From positions 1 through 7,400 of the forward strand of contig DATFWL010000518.1 in NCBI GenBank assembly GCA_035259385.1: a DNA stretch of 7,400 bases, given 5' to 3'. Positions 1-5,677 of this stretch are shown here, one piece after another (the stretch's first letter is position 1; each line of letters opens with the position of its first letter). Source of the DNA: QHWK01 sp035259385. Lineage in GTDB: Bacteria > Acidobacteriota > Vicinamibacteria > Vicinamibacterales > CAVVIG01. The translations under genes were made by a program, and so were the position numbers. A model generated the notes under the pieces. It saw only the letters and a list, made by a program, of their open reading frames with translations, was not told where the DNA came from and searched no databases.

Positions 1-110
1 CCGAGCTCGATCAACCGCTGCAACATCTTGTAATTCGGCTTGGGTGGGTATCGCGGACCGTGATCGTGCGCGATCGGTAGAGCGTCTCCGCAACGATGTC
101 CGGCACGCAT
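1..110 (-). CDS. Possible N-terminal end of an unidentified minus-strand gene (partial)
   Basis: An open frame starts at an ATG on the minus strand (CAT at 108-110) and stays open for 36 codons to the left window edge. The peptide contains a stretch reading AHDHGPRYPPKPNYKMLQ, which has a protein-like composition with clustered prolines and aromatics rather than the arginine-rich look of shadow frames in GC-rich DNA. I do not recognise the family. There is no clear Shine-Dalgarno upstream of the ATG, so the start could be wrong, or this could be an internal piece of an eroded gene. If real it is divergent from the oxidoreductase gene starting at 273, with about 160 bp between them. Confidence 0.22.
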   Translation of the reverse strand, partial: MRAGHRCGDALPIAHDHGPRYPPKPNYKMLQRLIEL

Positions 111-201
111 CGATTTGACCACGTTCGAGGGATGCGGTCTAGCCGTGACAAAAGCTTTTCTGGCGAGCACCCGGTGGGGCTGTTCGCGGACAGGACCCGC
201 C

Positions 202-229
202 TTGAGCTAATTTTGCAATGCACTCTAAA
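202..229 (+). promoter_or_regulatory. Possible sigma-70-like promoter for the oxidoreductase gene
   Basis: A TTGAGC (-35-like, 202-207) and a TCTAAA (-10-like, 224-229) are separated by 16 bp in a locally AT-rich patch (about 202-240) that stands out from GC-rich surroundings. It lies about 44 bp before the chosen ATG at 273. An alternative pairing in the same patch is TTGCAA (213-218) with GATAGC (236-241), spacing 17. Neither is close to consensus, so this marks the likely promoter region, not a proven site. Confidence 0.28.
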
Positions 230-272
230 CATTTCGATAGCCGTGGCTCCAGAGGAGCGATGTACTACGCGA

Positions 273-1319
273 ATGCCGCAGAATCGAACGGTGACTGTAT
301 TTGGCGCTTATGGACACACCGGACGCTTCGTCGTTGCGGAACTGCGCAGACGAGGTGCGACACCAATCCTTGCCGGCCGCGATGCCGCACGGCTACGCGC
401 CATCGGCGCCGAGTATCCGGAACTGGAGGTGCATGTCGCTGACGTCGAGCAACCGCACCTTCTCGATGCCGCACTCTCCGGTAGCGCGGCTGTCATCAAT
501 TGCGCAGGACCCTTCAGTGACACCGCCATTCCGGTCGTCGAGGCAGCCCTCCGGGCACGTGTTCACTACCTCGATCTGGCCGCCGAGCAGCAAGCGGTGC
601 TGACGATTTTCGAGCGCTTCGAGGCGCGCGCACGCGGTGCTGGTGTGACCGCGGTTCCGGCGATGGCGTTTTATGGCGGCCTCGCCGATCTCATGGCGAC
701 CGCAGCGATGGCGGACTGGAACGATGCCGACGAGATTGCAATTGCCGTCGCGCTCGACACCTGGAGGCCAACCCGCGGCACACGCCTGACCGGCGCGCGT
801 AACCAGGGCCGGCGCTTCGTCTTTTCACGCAACCGGTTGCAGAAAGCCGATCTGCCGTCAGGTCGCAGATGGGCGTTTCCGAAACCGATCGGTGAGCTGG
901 ACGTCGTACCGCTTCCGCTTGCGGAAACCATCACCATCTCGCGGCATCTGCGAACGCCGGAGATCATGATGTTCTTGAATGAGGCGCCGCTTGCAGACCT
1001 CCACAATCCCGACACCCCTCCGCCGACGCCGGCGGACCCGAGCGGGCGCTCGTCTCAACGCTTCGTCATGGACGTGATCGTCCGTAGAAAAGATGCTCAA
1101 CGGAGACTCGTCGCGTGCGGCCGCGACATCTATGCCAGCACCGCGCCGATCGTTGTCGAAGCAACCGAGCGCGTCATCAGCGGACTCGCTAGGAAAACGG
1201 GTGTCGTCGCCCCTGGCGATGCATTCGACGCTCGGGACTTTCTGAACGCTCTCAGCCCAGCGCACCTCGAAATCGCCCCTGGCGATCAAACAGTCGATGT
1301 CACTGGCCGTCGTCCGTAG
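273..1319 (+). CDS. Saccharopine dehydrogenase-like NAD(P)-binding oxidoreductase
   Basis: The product is 348 residues and looks like a member of the saccharopine dehydrogenase / trans-acting enoyl reductase-like family, cytoplasmic and NAD(P)-dependent; the substrate cannot be told from sequence. The N-terminus forms a Rossmann fold: a beta strand leading into the glycine motif GAYGHTG (residues 11-17), then LAGRD (33-37), where the Arg after the second strand suggests NADPH preference, then INCAGPF (75-81) and HYLDLAAE (98-105), the last matching the family's Y-x-D-x-x-G/A-E segment. I chose the ATG at 273 because the Rossmann strand starts just after it. The same frame is open upstream to 96, but those 59 extra residues are Arg-rich and unlike the family. 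AGGAG at 253-257 is a possible ribosome site, rather far away (15 nt). The gene stands alone: relics follow its stop directly. Confidence 0.8.
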   Translation: MPQNRTVTVFGAYGHTGRFVVAELRRRGATPILAGRDAARLRAIGAEYPELEVHVADVEQPHLLDAALSGSAAVINCAGPFSDTAIPVVEAALRARVHYLDLAAEQQAVLTIFERFEARARGAGVTAVPAMAFYGGLADLMATAAMADWNDADEIAIAVALDTWRPTRGTRLTGARNQGRRFVFSRNRLQKADLPSGRRWAFPKPIGELDVVPLPLAETITISRHLRTPEIMMFLNEAPLADLHNPDTPPPTPADPSGRSSQRFVMDVIVRRKDAQRRLVACGRDIYASTAPIVVEATERVISGLARKTGVVAPGDAFDARDFLNALSPAHLEIAPGDQTVDVTGRRP

Positions 1320-1341
1320 ATCACGAGTGCGACGATCGAAG

Positions 1342-1533
1342 ACCGGACTCGACCTCGCGGCGCTGGACCTCGAGAATCAGCGGCGAGTCGCGCCGATCGC
1401 CCAACTGCCAGGCGATGACCGAGACGGACAGCTTTCGCCTGACGGCAAGTGGGTTGCCTACCAGTCCTACTCGGGTCGCCCCGAGATCTTCGTGCAACGT
1501 TTTCCGGAAGGAACAGCCAAAACGGTCATTTCG
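1342..1533 (+). pseudogene. Fragment of a TolB-like (PD40/WD40-like) beta-propeller protein
   Basis: About 64 codons in one frame read like the end of a propeller from the large acidobacterial proteins that couple a protein kinase or winged helix to PD40 repeats. The frame gives LDLAALDLENQRRV, then a blade with LSPDGKWVAYQS at about 1432-1467, then PEIFVQRFP and KTVIS. The SPDGKWVAYxS core and the following E-I-F/Y-V-Q-x-F-P strand are hallmark PD40 features. No start codon of its own makes sense, since the only upstream ATG (1297) lies inside the preceding gene. The propeller similarity stops at about 1533 just before a stop codon, exactly where a minus-strand transposase fragment begins. 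It is best read as a deletion or rearrangement remnant of a once larger gene, not a functional small protein. The intact propeller gene at 1733 is a relative, not its continuation. Confidence 0.6.
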
Positions 1534-1534
1534 A

Positions 1535-1652
1535 GACGCGATCGGTGAGTGCGGAGATTCGGCGCCCGTTTCCGCGTCCGATTGAGAATGAGCAACTGCT
1601 GCTTGAGGAGCATCGATTCGGCGACCACCGACCGGAAATCCGACCCGCCCGG
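1535..1652 (-). pseudogene. N-terminal relic of an integrase-type (rve/DDE) transposase
   Basis: Read on the minus strand from about 1652, the frame gives PGGSDFRSVVAES, then MLLKQQLLILNRTRKRAPNL, ending near 1551. A one-base shift then continues as LTDRV to about 1535. This is the pattern I know from the N-terminal region of a group of IS integrase-core transposases: G-P-G-G, then (V/L)-A-E-x-x-L-L-K-x-Q-L-L-(I/V)-x-x-R-S-R-x-R-A-P-N-L, then D-R. The downstream catalytic rve domain is entirely missing, and plus-strand propeller sequence takes over at 1533. No terminal inverted repeats or target duplication are visible. The piece is non-functional because of truncation plus the apparent frameshift. 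Identification rests on remembered family resemblance. Confidence 0.52.
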
Positions 1653-1664
1653 CCGCCGTCTTTG

Positions 1665-1687
1665 CAACCAAAAAGGTTGAAAACCTT
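1665..1687 (+). promoter_or_regulatory. Overlapping short inverted repeats in the leader of the regulator gene
   Basis: Two hairpins share the same GGTT segment and so exclude each other: CAACC (1665-1669) can pair with GGTTG (1675-1679) across an A5 loop, and AAGGTT (1673-1678) can pair with AACCTT (1682-1687) across GAA. The second is also a symmetric operator-like dyad. They lie about 45 bp before the ATG of the winged-helix regulator, where an autoregulatory site or leader structure would be expected. Arms are only 5-6 bp, so chance is a real alternative. Confidence 0.25.
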
Positions 1688-1732
1688 CCCGATTCGTGGC
1701 ACAGGTACGCTGCGCACGCGACGCGTCTTCCC

Positions 1733-3799
1733 ATGCCCGCGTCTGGACTCGACGAGACCGCTGATTCGCGCCAGGTCGTCCGGTTCGGCGTCTTCGAACT
1801 GGACGTCCGCGCCTCCGAGCTGCGCAAACAGGGCGTCAAGCTGAAGCTCCAGGGCAAACCGCTGCAGCTGCTCATCGCGCTGGTGCGGCGGCCGGGCTCG
1901 GTTGTCACCCGCGACGAGCTGCGGCGCCAGTTGTGGGCGTCGGACGTCTTCGTCGATTTCGACAGCAGCCTGAACACCGCGATCAATCGGTTGCGGTTCG
2001 TCTTGGGAGATTCAGCCGAGACGCCGCGCTACGTCGAGACGCTGGCGCGCACCGGATATCGATTCATCGCGCCAATCGAGATCGCAGTGCCGCGCGGGGC
2101 AGCCGCCGAACGCGCACCGAATCGCCGCGGCGCGCGTGTGGCGGCGATCGTGCTGGCGCCCGTGCTTCTCGTGCTCGTCGTGGCGACGCTCGTCGCGTTC
2201 CGCACGTCGCGCCCGTCCGACTTTCGCTTCAAGCAGGTGACGTTCCGCCGCGGGCAGGTGTGGGGCGCGCGCTTCGCGCCCGACGGAGAGGGGATTCTCT
2301 ACACCGCGAACTGGGACAACGGCCCGCGGCAGCTGTTTCTCACGAGCCCGACAAGCCCTGAGTCGCGCGCGCTCGGCTTCGAGGAATTGCGCCTCGTGGC
2401 CGTTTCCCGCACCGGCGAGCTCGCGCTGATGGCGTTCGACGGCACCATGCCGATCACCGGCGGCACGCTGTCGCGCGTGCCGATGAACGGTGGCGCGCCG
2501 AAAGTGATCGAGCGCAACATCATGGCGGCCGACTGGGCGCAGCAGAACGATCAGCTCGCCCTCGTGCGCGCAGTCGAGGGGGCGAACCAGCTAGAGTTTC
2601 CGCCCGGCACCGTTATCCACAAGACATCCGGGTGGATGAGCGGCGTCCGCGTGTCACCGCGCGGCGAGCGGCTGGCGTTCATCGAACATCCGGTCCGCCA
2701 CGACAACCGCGGCACGCTCAAGGTCATCGAACCGGGCCGCGCCGCGCGTGCGCTCACGCGCGAATGGGCGAATGCGGGCGGCATCGCATGGCATCCGCAG
2801 ACGAGCGACATCTGGTTCACGGCGTCGCCCGACGGGTCGCCGAAGTCACTGTGGAAGGTCACGCTTGGCGGCGATCTGCGACAAGTCGCGTCGATTGCCG
2901 GCACAATGACCCTCCGCGACATCGCGCCCGACGGCCGCACGCTCGCCTCGCGCGACACGCAACAGCTCGAGATGGCGGCGTTCATCGAGGGCGAATCGGC
3001 GCAGCGGAACCTGACGTGGCTCGACTGGTCGCGCGTAGCCGATATCTCGCCCAACGGTCGCATGGTCCTGTTCGACGAGAGCGGCGTCGCGGGCGGCTCG
3101 CAGTACACCGTCTATCTCCATCGGCTGGACGATGGCTCGACGGTCCGCGTCGGGCCTGGAGTGGCGATGGCGTTCTCGCCGGACGGCCGTGCGGTGCTGA
3201 CGGGCGATACGGAAAATCGCACCCGGCTCCGGCTCTTCCCGCTCGGCGACGGGAAACAGCAGGAGTTGCCGCTTTCGGGTCTCGAATATCAATGGGCTCG
3301 GTACTTTCCTGATGGCAAATCGCTTCTGGCGCTCGCGAGTGAGCCTGGTGGTCCGCTGCGCTTGTACGTCCAGCCGATCGGCGGGAGGCCGGCGGCGCTG
3401 ACGCCGCCAGGAACCGTTCGAAATACAGCGATCTCGCCCGACGGCACCCAGGTGGCGATTTTCTCGGCCGACGGCAAGCTGATGGTATACCGTGTCGATC
3501 GCCCCGGTGGTGCGGGTCGCGTCGTTGCAACGCGTGAGCCGCTCGCACCACTGCTCTGGACCGCAGACGACTCCCTCATTGTGCAGCACGTCGGCGCATA
3601 CACTCAGATTCCGACGCGAATCTCGCGCCTCGAGCTCGCGAGCGGCACGCTCGAGCCGCTGCGCGACGTCGGGCCAGCCGATCTGCTCGGTGTGAACGCC
3701 ATAACGAAGGTGATGGTTTCGTCCAACCAGCGCACGATCGTCTTCAACTACCGGCGAGTGCTCTCCGAGCTGTTCGTCGCCGAGCTCGGCGCTCGTTAG
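1733..3799 (+). CDS. Membrane-anchored winged-helix regulator with periplasmic TolB-like beta-propeller
   Basis: The 688-residue product looks like a ToxR/CadC-type one-component regulator. Residues about 16-113 form an OmpR/PhoB-type winged helix (Trans_reg_C): FGVFELDVRASELRK, LQGKPLQLLIALVRRPG, TRDELRRQLW, the recognition-helix region SSLNTAINRLRFVLGD and the wing YVETLARTGYRFIA. An Arg-rich linker leads to one membrane span (about 136-156). The rest, about 163-688, is a PD40/TolB-like propeller with repeated PDG-type turns at 181-185, 307-311, 364-368, 397-401, 438-442, 481-485, 525-528 and 568-572. This topology puts the DNA-binding head in the cytoplasm and the propeller in the periplasm, where it could sense a ligand or protein. 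There is no receiver domain. The ATG at 1733 has no strong Shine-Dalgarno, but the winged helix begins right after it. The ligand and target genes are unknown. Such proteins are numerous in Acidobacteriota. Confidence 0.86.
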   Translation: MPASGLDETADSRQVVRFGVFELDVRASELRKQGVKLKLQGKPLQLLIALVRRPGSVVTRDELRRQLWASDVFVDFDSSLNTAINRLRFVLGDSAETPRYVETLARTGYRFIAPIEIAVPRGAAAERAPNRRGARVAAIVLAPVLLVLVVATLVAFRTSRPSDFRFKQVTFRRGQVWGARFAPDGEGILYTANWDNGPRQLFLTSPTSPESRALGFEELRLVAVSRTGELALMAFDGTMPITGGTLSRVPMNGGAPKVIERNIMAADWAQQNDQLALVRAVEGANQLEFPPGTVIHKTSGWMSGVRVSPRGERLAFIEHPVRHDNRGTLKVIEPGRAARALTREWANAGGIAWHPQTSDIWFTASPDGSPKSLWKVTLGGDLRQVASIAGTMTLRDIAPDGRTLASRDTQQLEMAAFIEGESAQRNLTWLDWSRVADISPNGRMVLFDESGVAGGSQYTVYLHRLDDGSTVRVGPGVAMAFSPDGRAVLTGDTENRTRLRLFPLGDGKQQELPLSGLEYQWARYFPDGKSLLALASEPGGPLRLYVQPIGGRPAALTPPGTVRNTAISPDGTQVAIFSADGKLMVYRVDRPGGAGRVVATREPLAPLLWTADDSLIVQHVGAYTQIPTRISRLELASGTLEPLRDVGPADLLGVNAITKVMVSSNQRTIVFNYRRVLSELFVAELGAR

Positions 3800-3800
3800 A

Positions 3801-3826
3801 CGACCCTGCAACCACTTGCACGGTCG
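3801..3826 (+). terminator. Hairpin directly after the regulator stop codon, possible terminator
   Basis: Starting one base after the TAG, CGACC (3801-3805) pairs with GGTCG (3822-3826). After a C-C mismatch, TGCA (3807-3810) pairs with TGCA (3817-3820) around the loop ACCACT. No run of Ts follows (GAGCTTATCC), so it is not a textbook intrinsic terminator; it may be a weak terminator or a 3'-end stabilising stem. Confidence 0.33.
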
Positions 3827-3843
3827 GAGCTTATCCCGTTAGA

Positions 3844-3876
3844 CACAAATGAGTCTCGCGTTGGGCACAAACGAGT
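3844..3876 (+). repeat. Pair of 11-bp direct repeats with 22-bp period upstream of the haem-copper gene
   Basis: CACAAATGAGT (3844-3854) recurs as CACAAACGAGT (3866-3876), 10 of 11 bases identical, with starts exactly 22 bp apart, about two turns of the helix. Tandem sites on one DNA face are a common arrangement for an activator of the OmpR winged-helix class, and a gene of that class lies directly upstream. The pair sits 76-108 bp before the start codon at 3952. Two copies only, so chance is not excluded. Confidence 0.35.
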
Positions 3877-3916
3877 GCCGGTCCATTGCCTTTGCCCGCG
3901 CGCCCCCCACGATAAG

Positions 3917-3936
3917 CGTGATCGAAATTGATCACG
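3917..3936. promoter_or_regulatory. Perfect 7-6-7 inverted repeat abutting the Shine-Dalgarno of the P460-cupredoxin gene
   Basis: CGTGATC (3917-3923) and GATCACG (3930-3936) are exact reverse complements separated by GAAATT. As DNA it is a dimeric-regulator-like operator just after a possible -10 element (GATAAG, 3911-3916). As RNA it is a 7-bp stem with a 6-nt loop. Its last base is the first base of the Shine-Dalgarno GAGGAGG (3936-3942), so either a bound protein or the stem itself could limit expression. It does not fit the CRP (TGTGA-N6-TCACA) or FNR (TTGAT-N4-ATCAA) spacing. Confidence 0.5.
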
Positions 3937-3942
3937 AGGAGG
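3936..3942 (+). promoter_or_regulatory. Strong ribosome binding site that fixes the start at 3952
   Basis: GAGGAGG lies 9 nt before the ATG at 3952. It decides between that start and an in-frame ATT-context start at 3928 that would fall inside the inverted repeat and precede the Shine-Dalgarno. The signal peptide also begins properly at 3952. Confidence 0.75.
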
Positions 3943-3951
3943 GCTGTATCC

Positions 3952-4836
3952 ATGAATCGCGGGAAAGGTGCCTGCTCAGCATTGGTCCTGTCTCTGCTGT
4001 TGATTCTCGCTCTCGAGCCGCTGACGCGCGTGGGGAAGACGCAGACGCTTCCGGCGCCGACGGTCGACAACGTCCGTTTTCCGGCCGGTTACCAGGCGAC
4101 CTATACGCTGCTGTACGCGTTCGATAATTACCAGAACCGCCAAATCCGAAAAGTCTACGGAAATCACATCGCCGCGACCGTGACGCCGGGGCAAGTCTTC
4201 AATTTTCCCTACGGCTCGATCATCCTGTTCGAAAGCTGGACGGTGCAGGAGGACGCGAACGGCGAGCCGCTTCTCGACAGCGACGGCCGGTTCATCCCGA
4301 ATCAGCTGACCACGATTTTCGTCATGCGCAAGGAGAAGGGATTCGGCGCCGATTACAAGGAGCTTCGCAATGGCGAATGGGAGTACGTCGCCTACCGACC
4401 GGACGGCACCTATCAGACCCAGCCGTCTGGCAGCGGCAGCTGCGCTTTGTGCCATCTAACCGGCGGCAGTCTGACGTTGACCCCGGAATCGCGCAATGTG
4501 GGCGCGCAGTGGGACTACGTGTTCCGTCCTGACTTGTACTTCAGCAGGGGCAGCGGCGCCGTACCGGACGGCGTGCTGCAGCACTACGTATTCGTCCCGG
4601 GGACGATTCACGCGCGGCCTAGTCAGACGGTCACGATGTACAACTCCGATCAGATCTTGCATCGCATCGTCGCCGATAACGGGAGCTTCGACACCGGCGT
4701 GATGGCGCCGGGCGCAAGCTTCACGGTCAAGGCCGGCACGACTGGAACGGCGATTTCATATCACTGCGTTCTGCACAGCCGAATGAAAGGCCAGGTCGTG
4801 GCGGATCTTCCGCCCGCGCGCAGCCGGCTGCCGTAA
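3952..4836 (+). CDS. Exported cytochrome P460 - cupredoxin fusion protein
   Basis: The 294-residue product starts with a Sec-type signal: MNRGK charges, then a hydrophobic core at about 10-21. Residues about 41-168 resemble the cytochrome P460 domain: FPAGY (43-47), YGSIILFESW (87-96), TIFVMRKEKGFG (121-132), GEWEYVAYRPDG (141-152) and the c-type haem site C164-A-L-C167-H168 at the domain end, as usual in the family. Residues about 205-285 are a plastocyanin/amicyanin-like cupredoxin with a complete type-1 copper ligand set: H237 (ILHRIVAD), then C272, H275 and M278 in YHCVLHSRMKG, with the C-x2-H-x2-M spacing of amicyanin. Family P460 enzymes act on hydroxylamine and NO; cupredoxins carry single electrons. 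A periplasmic protein that turns over or binds small nitrogen species at haem and passes electrons to its own copper domain is a reasonable inference. The Lys that cross-links haem in true P460 could not be placed, so haem chemistry could be more like cytochrome c'-beta. It is likely co-transcribed with the barrel gene downstream. Confidence 0.85.
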   Translation: MNRGKGACSALVLSLLLILALEPLTRVGKTQTLPAPTVDNVRFPAGYQATYTLLYAFDNYQNRQIRKVYGNHIAATVTPGQVFNFPYGSIILFESWTVQEDANGEPLLDSDGRFIPNQLTTIFVMRKEKGFGADYKELRNGEWEYVAYRPDGTYQTQPSGSGSCALCHLTGGSLTLTPESRNVGAQWDYVFRPDLYFSRGSGAVPDGVLQHYVFVPGTIHARPSQTVTMYNSDQILHRIVADNGSFDTGVMAPGASFTVKAGTTGTAISYHCVLHSRMKGQVVADLPPARSRLP

Positions 4837-4871
4837 CGCACGCGAGGATCACAGCAGCGATCAGGCGAGAG

Positions 4872-4890
4872 CGGCCCTCGTTCAGGGCCG
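4872..4890 (+). promoter_or_regulatory. Perfect 7-bp hairpin between the P460-cupredoxin and barrel genes
   Basis: CGGCCCT (4872-4878) pairs exactly with AGGGCCG (4884-4890) around the loop CGTTC. Every pair but one is G-C, so the stem is strong for its length. It ends two bases before the Shine-Dalgarno AAAGGAG (4893-4899) of the next gene and has no T-run, which argues against a terminator. It could adjust translation of the barrel gene or protect a processed mRNA end. Confidence 0.45.
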
Positions 4891-4906
4891 ACAAAGGAGA
4901 GCCACG

Positions 4907-5677
4907 ATGGGCAAGCTCGTCGCCTTCGTGTCGAGTGGCGTGCTGGCGTTCGCCGGTTCGGGATTTGCGCAGGAGGCTCGTGCCTGGACGCACTCGGTGT
5001 TCGTGACGATCGACGTGTCGTTTCAACCGCTGAACAACGACTTCTCGGAATCGGTCAGCTTCCCCGATAGCCTTCGGCGATCCGAGAATGTGACGTTCGT
5101 CGCGGGGTACGAGTCGACGAAAGGGGCGCTGTTCGCTGCCGGCGCCGGCGTTCGTCTCGTCAAGAATGTCGGTGCGGGCATGACGACGTCATGGTTCCAG
5201 CGCTCCGCGTCCGCCTCGTTCGATTTGCGGGTGCCGAGTCCGCTGGCCGTGAACCGGCCGCTCGCGCTTGCGGGTTCCGTCCCGGATTTGAGGCGTCAGG
5301 AGGTCGGCATTCACGTGCAGGGACTCTATGCAATACCGATCGCTGATAGAATCCGCGCGATCGTCGGAGCGGGACCATCGGTCTTCCGCATTCAGCAGGA
5401 TCTCGTGCGCAGCGTCGAGTTCGACACGCTGCCGGGATTCACATCGCTGGCCTTCGATCAGGCGTTCACGACACGTGTTGAGCGAACGGTGGTTGGATTC
5501 AACGTCGGCGCCGACGTGACATGGGCGTTCGCCTCGCATTTTGGCGTCGGCAGCATCGTGCGCTACTCGCGAGCCTCGGCGACGCTTGATCCGGGCGCGG
5601 AAACCGGCGTGTCGCGCGCCATCGAGATGCGCGCCGGCGGCCTTCAGATCGGCGCCGGCGTGAGGCTGTTGTTTTGA
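4907..5677 (+). CDS. Small outer-membrane beta-barrel protein
   Basis: The product is 256 residues. It has a signal peptide with a likely cut after GFA (residues 19-21) before QEARA. The mature part is built of alternating hydrophobic and polar strands separated by turns: for example VFVTIDVSF, VTFVAGYES, LFAAGAGVRLV, VGAGMTTSWFQ, VGIHVQGLYAIPI, IRAIVGAGPSVF, VVGFNVGADVTWAF, FGVGSIVRYSRAS and GLQIGAGVRLLF. It ends in Phe256, the usual C-terminal signal for outer-membrane barrel insertion. Length and strand count suit an 8-stranded OmpA/OmpW-type barrel without a peptidoglycan-binding domain. AAAGGAG (4893-4899) is well placed for the ATG at 4907. It lies 70 bp after the haem-copper gene on the same strand, so the pair probably forms an operon. 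A pore or an anchoring role are both possible; no specific substrate can be named. Confidence 0.75.
   Translation: MGKLVAFVSSGVLAFAGSGFAQEARAWTHSVFVTIDVSFQPLNNDFSESVSFPDSLRRSENVTFVAGYESTKGALFAAGAGVRLVKNVGAGMTTSWFQRSASASFDLRVPSPLAVNRPLALAGSVPDLRRQEVGIHVQGLYAIPIADRIRAIVGAGPSVFRIQQDLVRSVEFDTLPGFTSLAFDQAFTTRVERTVVGFNVGADVTWAFASHFGVGSIVRYSRASATLDPGAETGVSRAIEMRAGGLQIGAGVRLLF

Noticed and set aside
96..272. 59-residue N-terminal extension of the oxidoreductase frame
   Set aside because: It is Arg/Ser-rich, has no Shine-Dalgarno at 96, and the Rossmann strand that should be near the N-terminus starts just after the ATG at 273.
1321..1986. 221-residue minus-strand open frame across the relic region and the start of the regulator
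   Set aside because: It lies in a different frame from the transposase motif and opposes a clear winged helix; its Ser/Arg-rich composition indicates a shadow frame.
2846..3811. 321-residue minus-strand open frame opposite the propeller gene
   Set aside because: Long antisense frames are common opposite GC-rich genes; this one is Arg-rich with no recognisable motif, while the plus strand carries regular PDG propeller repeats.
3917..3936. Reading the dyad as a CRP or FNR site
   Set aside because: Outer GTGA/TCAC halves are 10 bp apart instead of 6, and the inner TGATC/GATCA halves do not fit TTGAT-N4-ATCAA.
3849..4127. 92-residue plus-strand frame covering the intergenic region and the start of the haem-copper gene
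   Set aside because: It overlaps the well-supported signal peptide region in another frame, has no ribosome site and shows no domain features.
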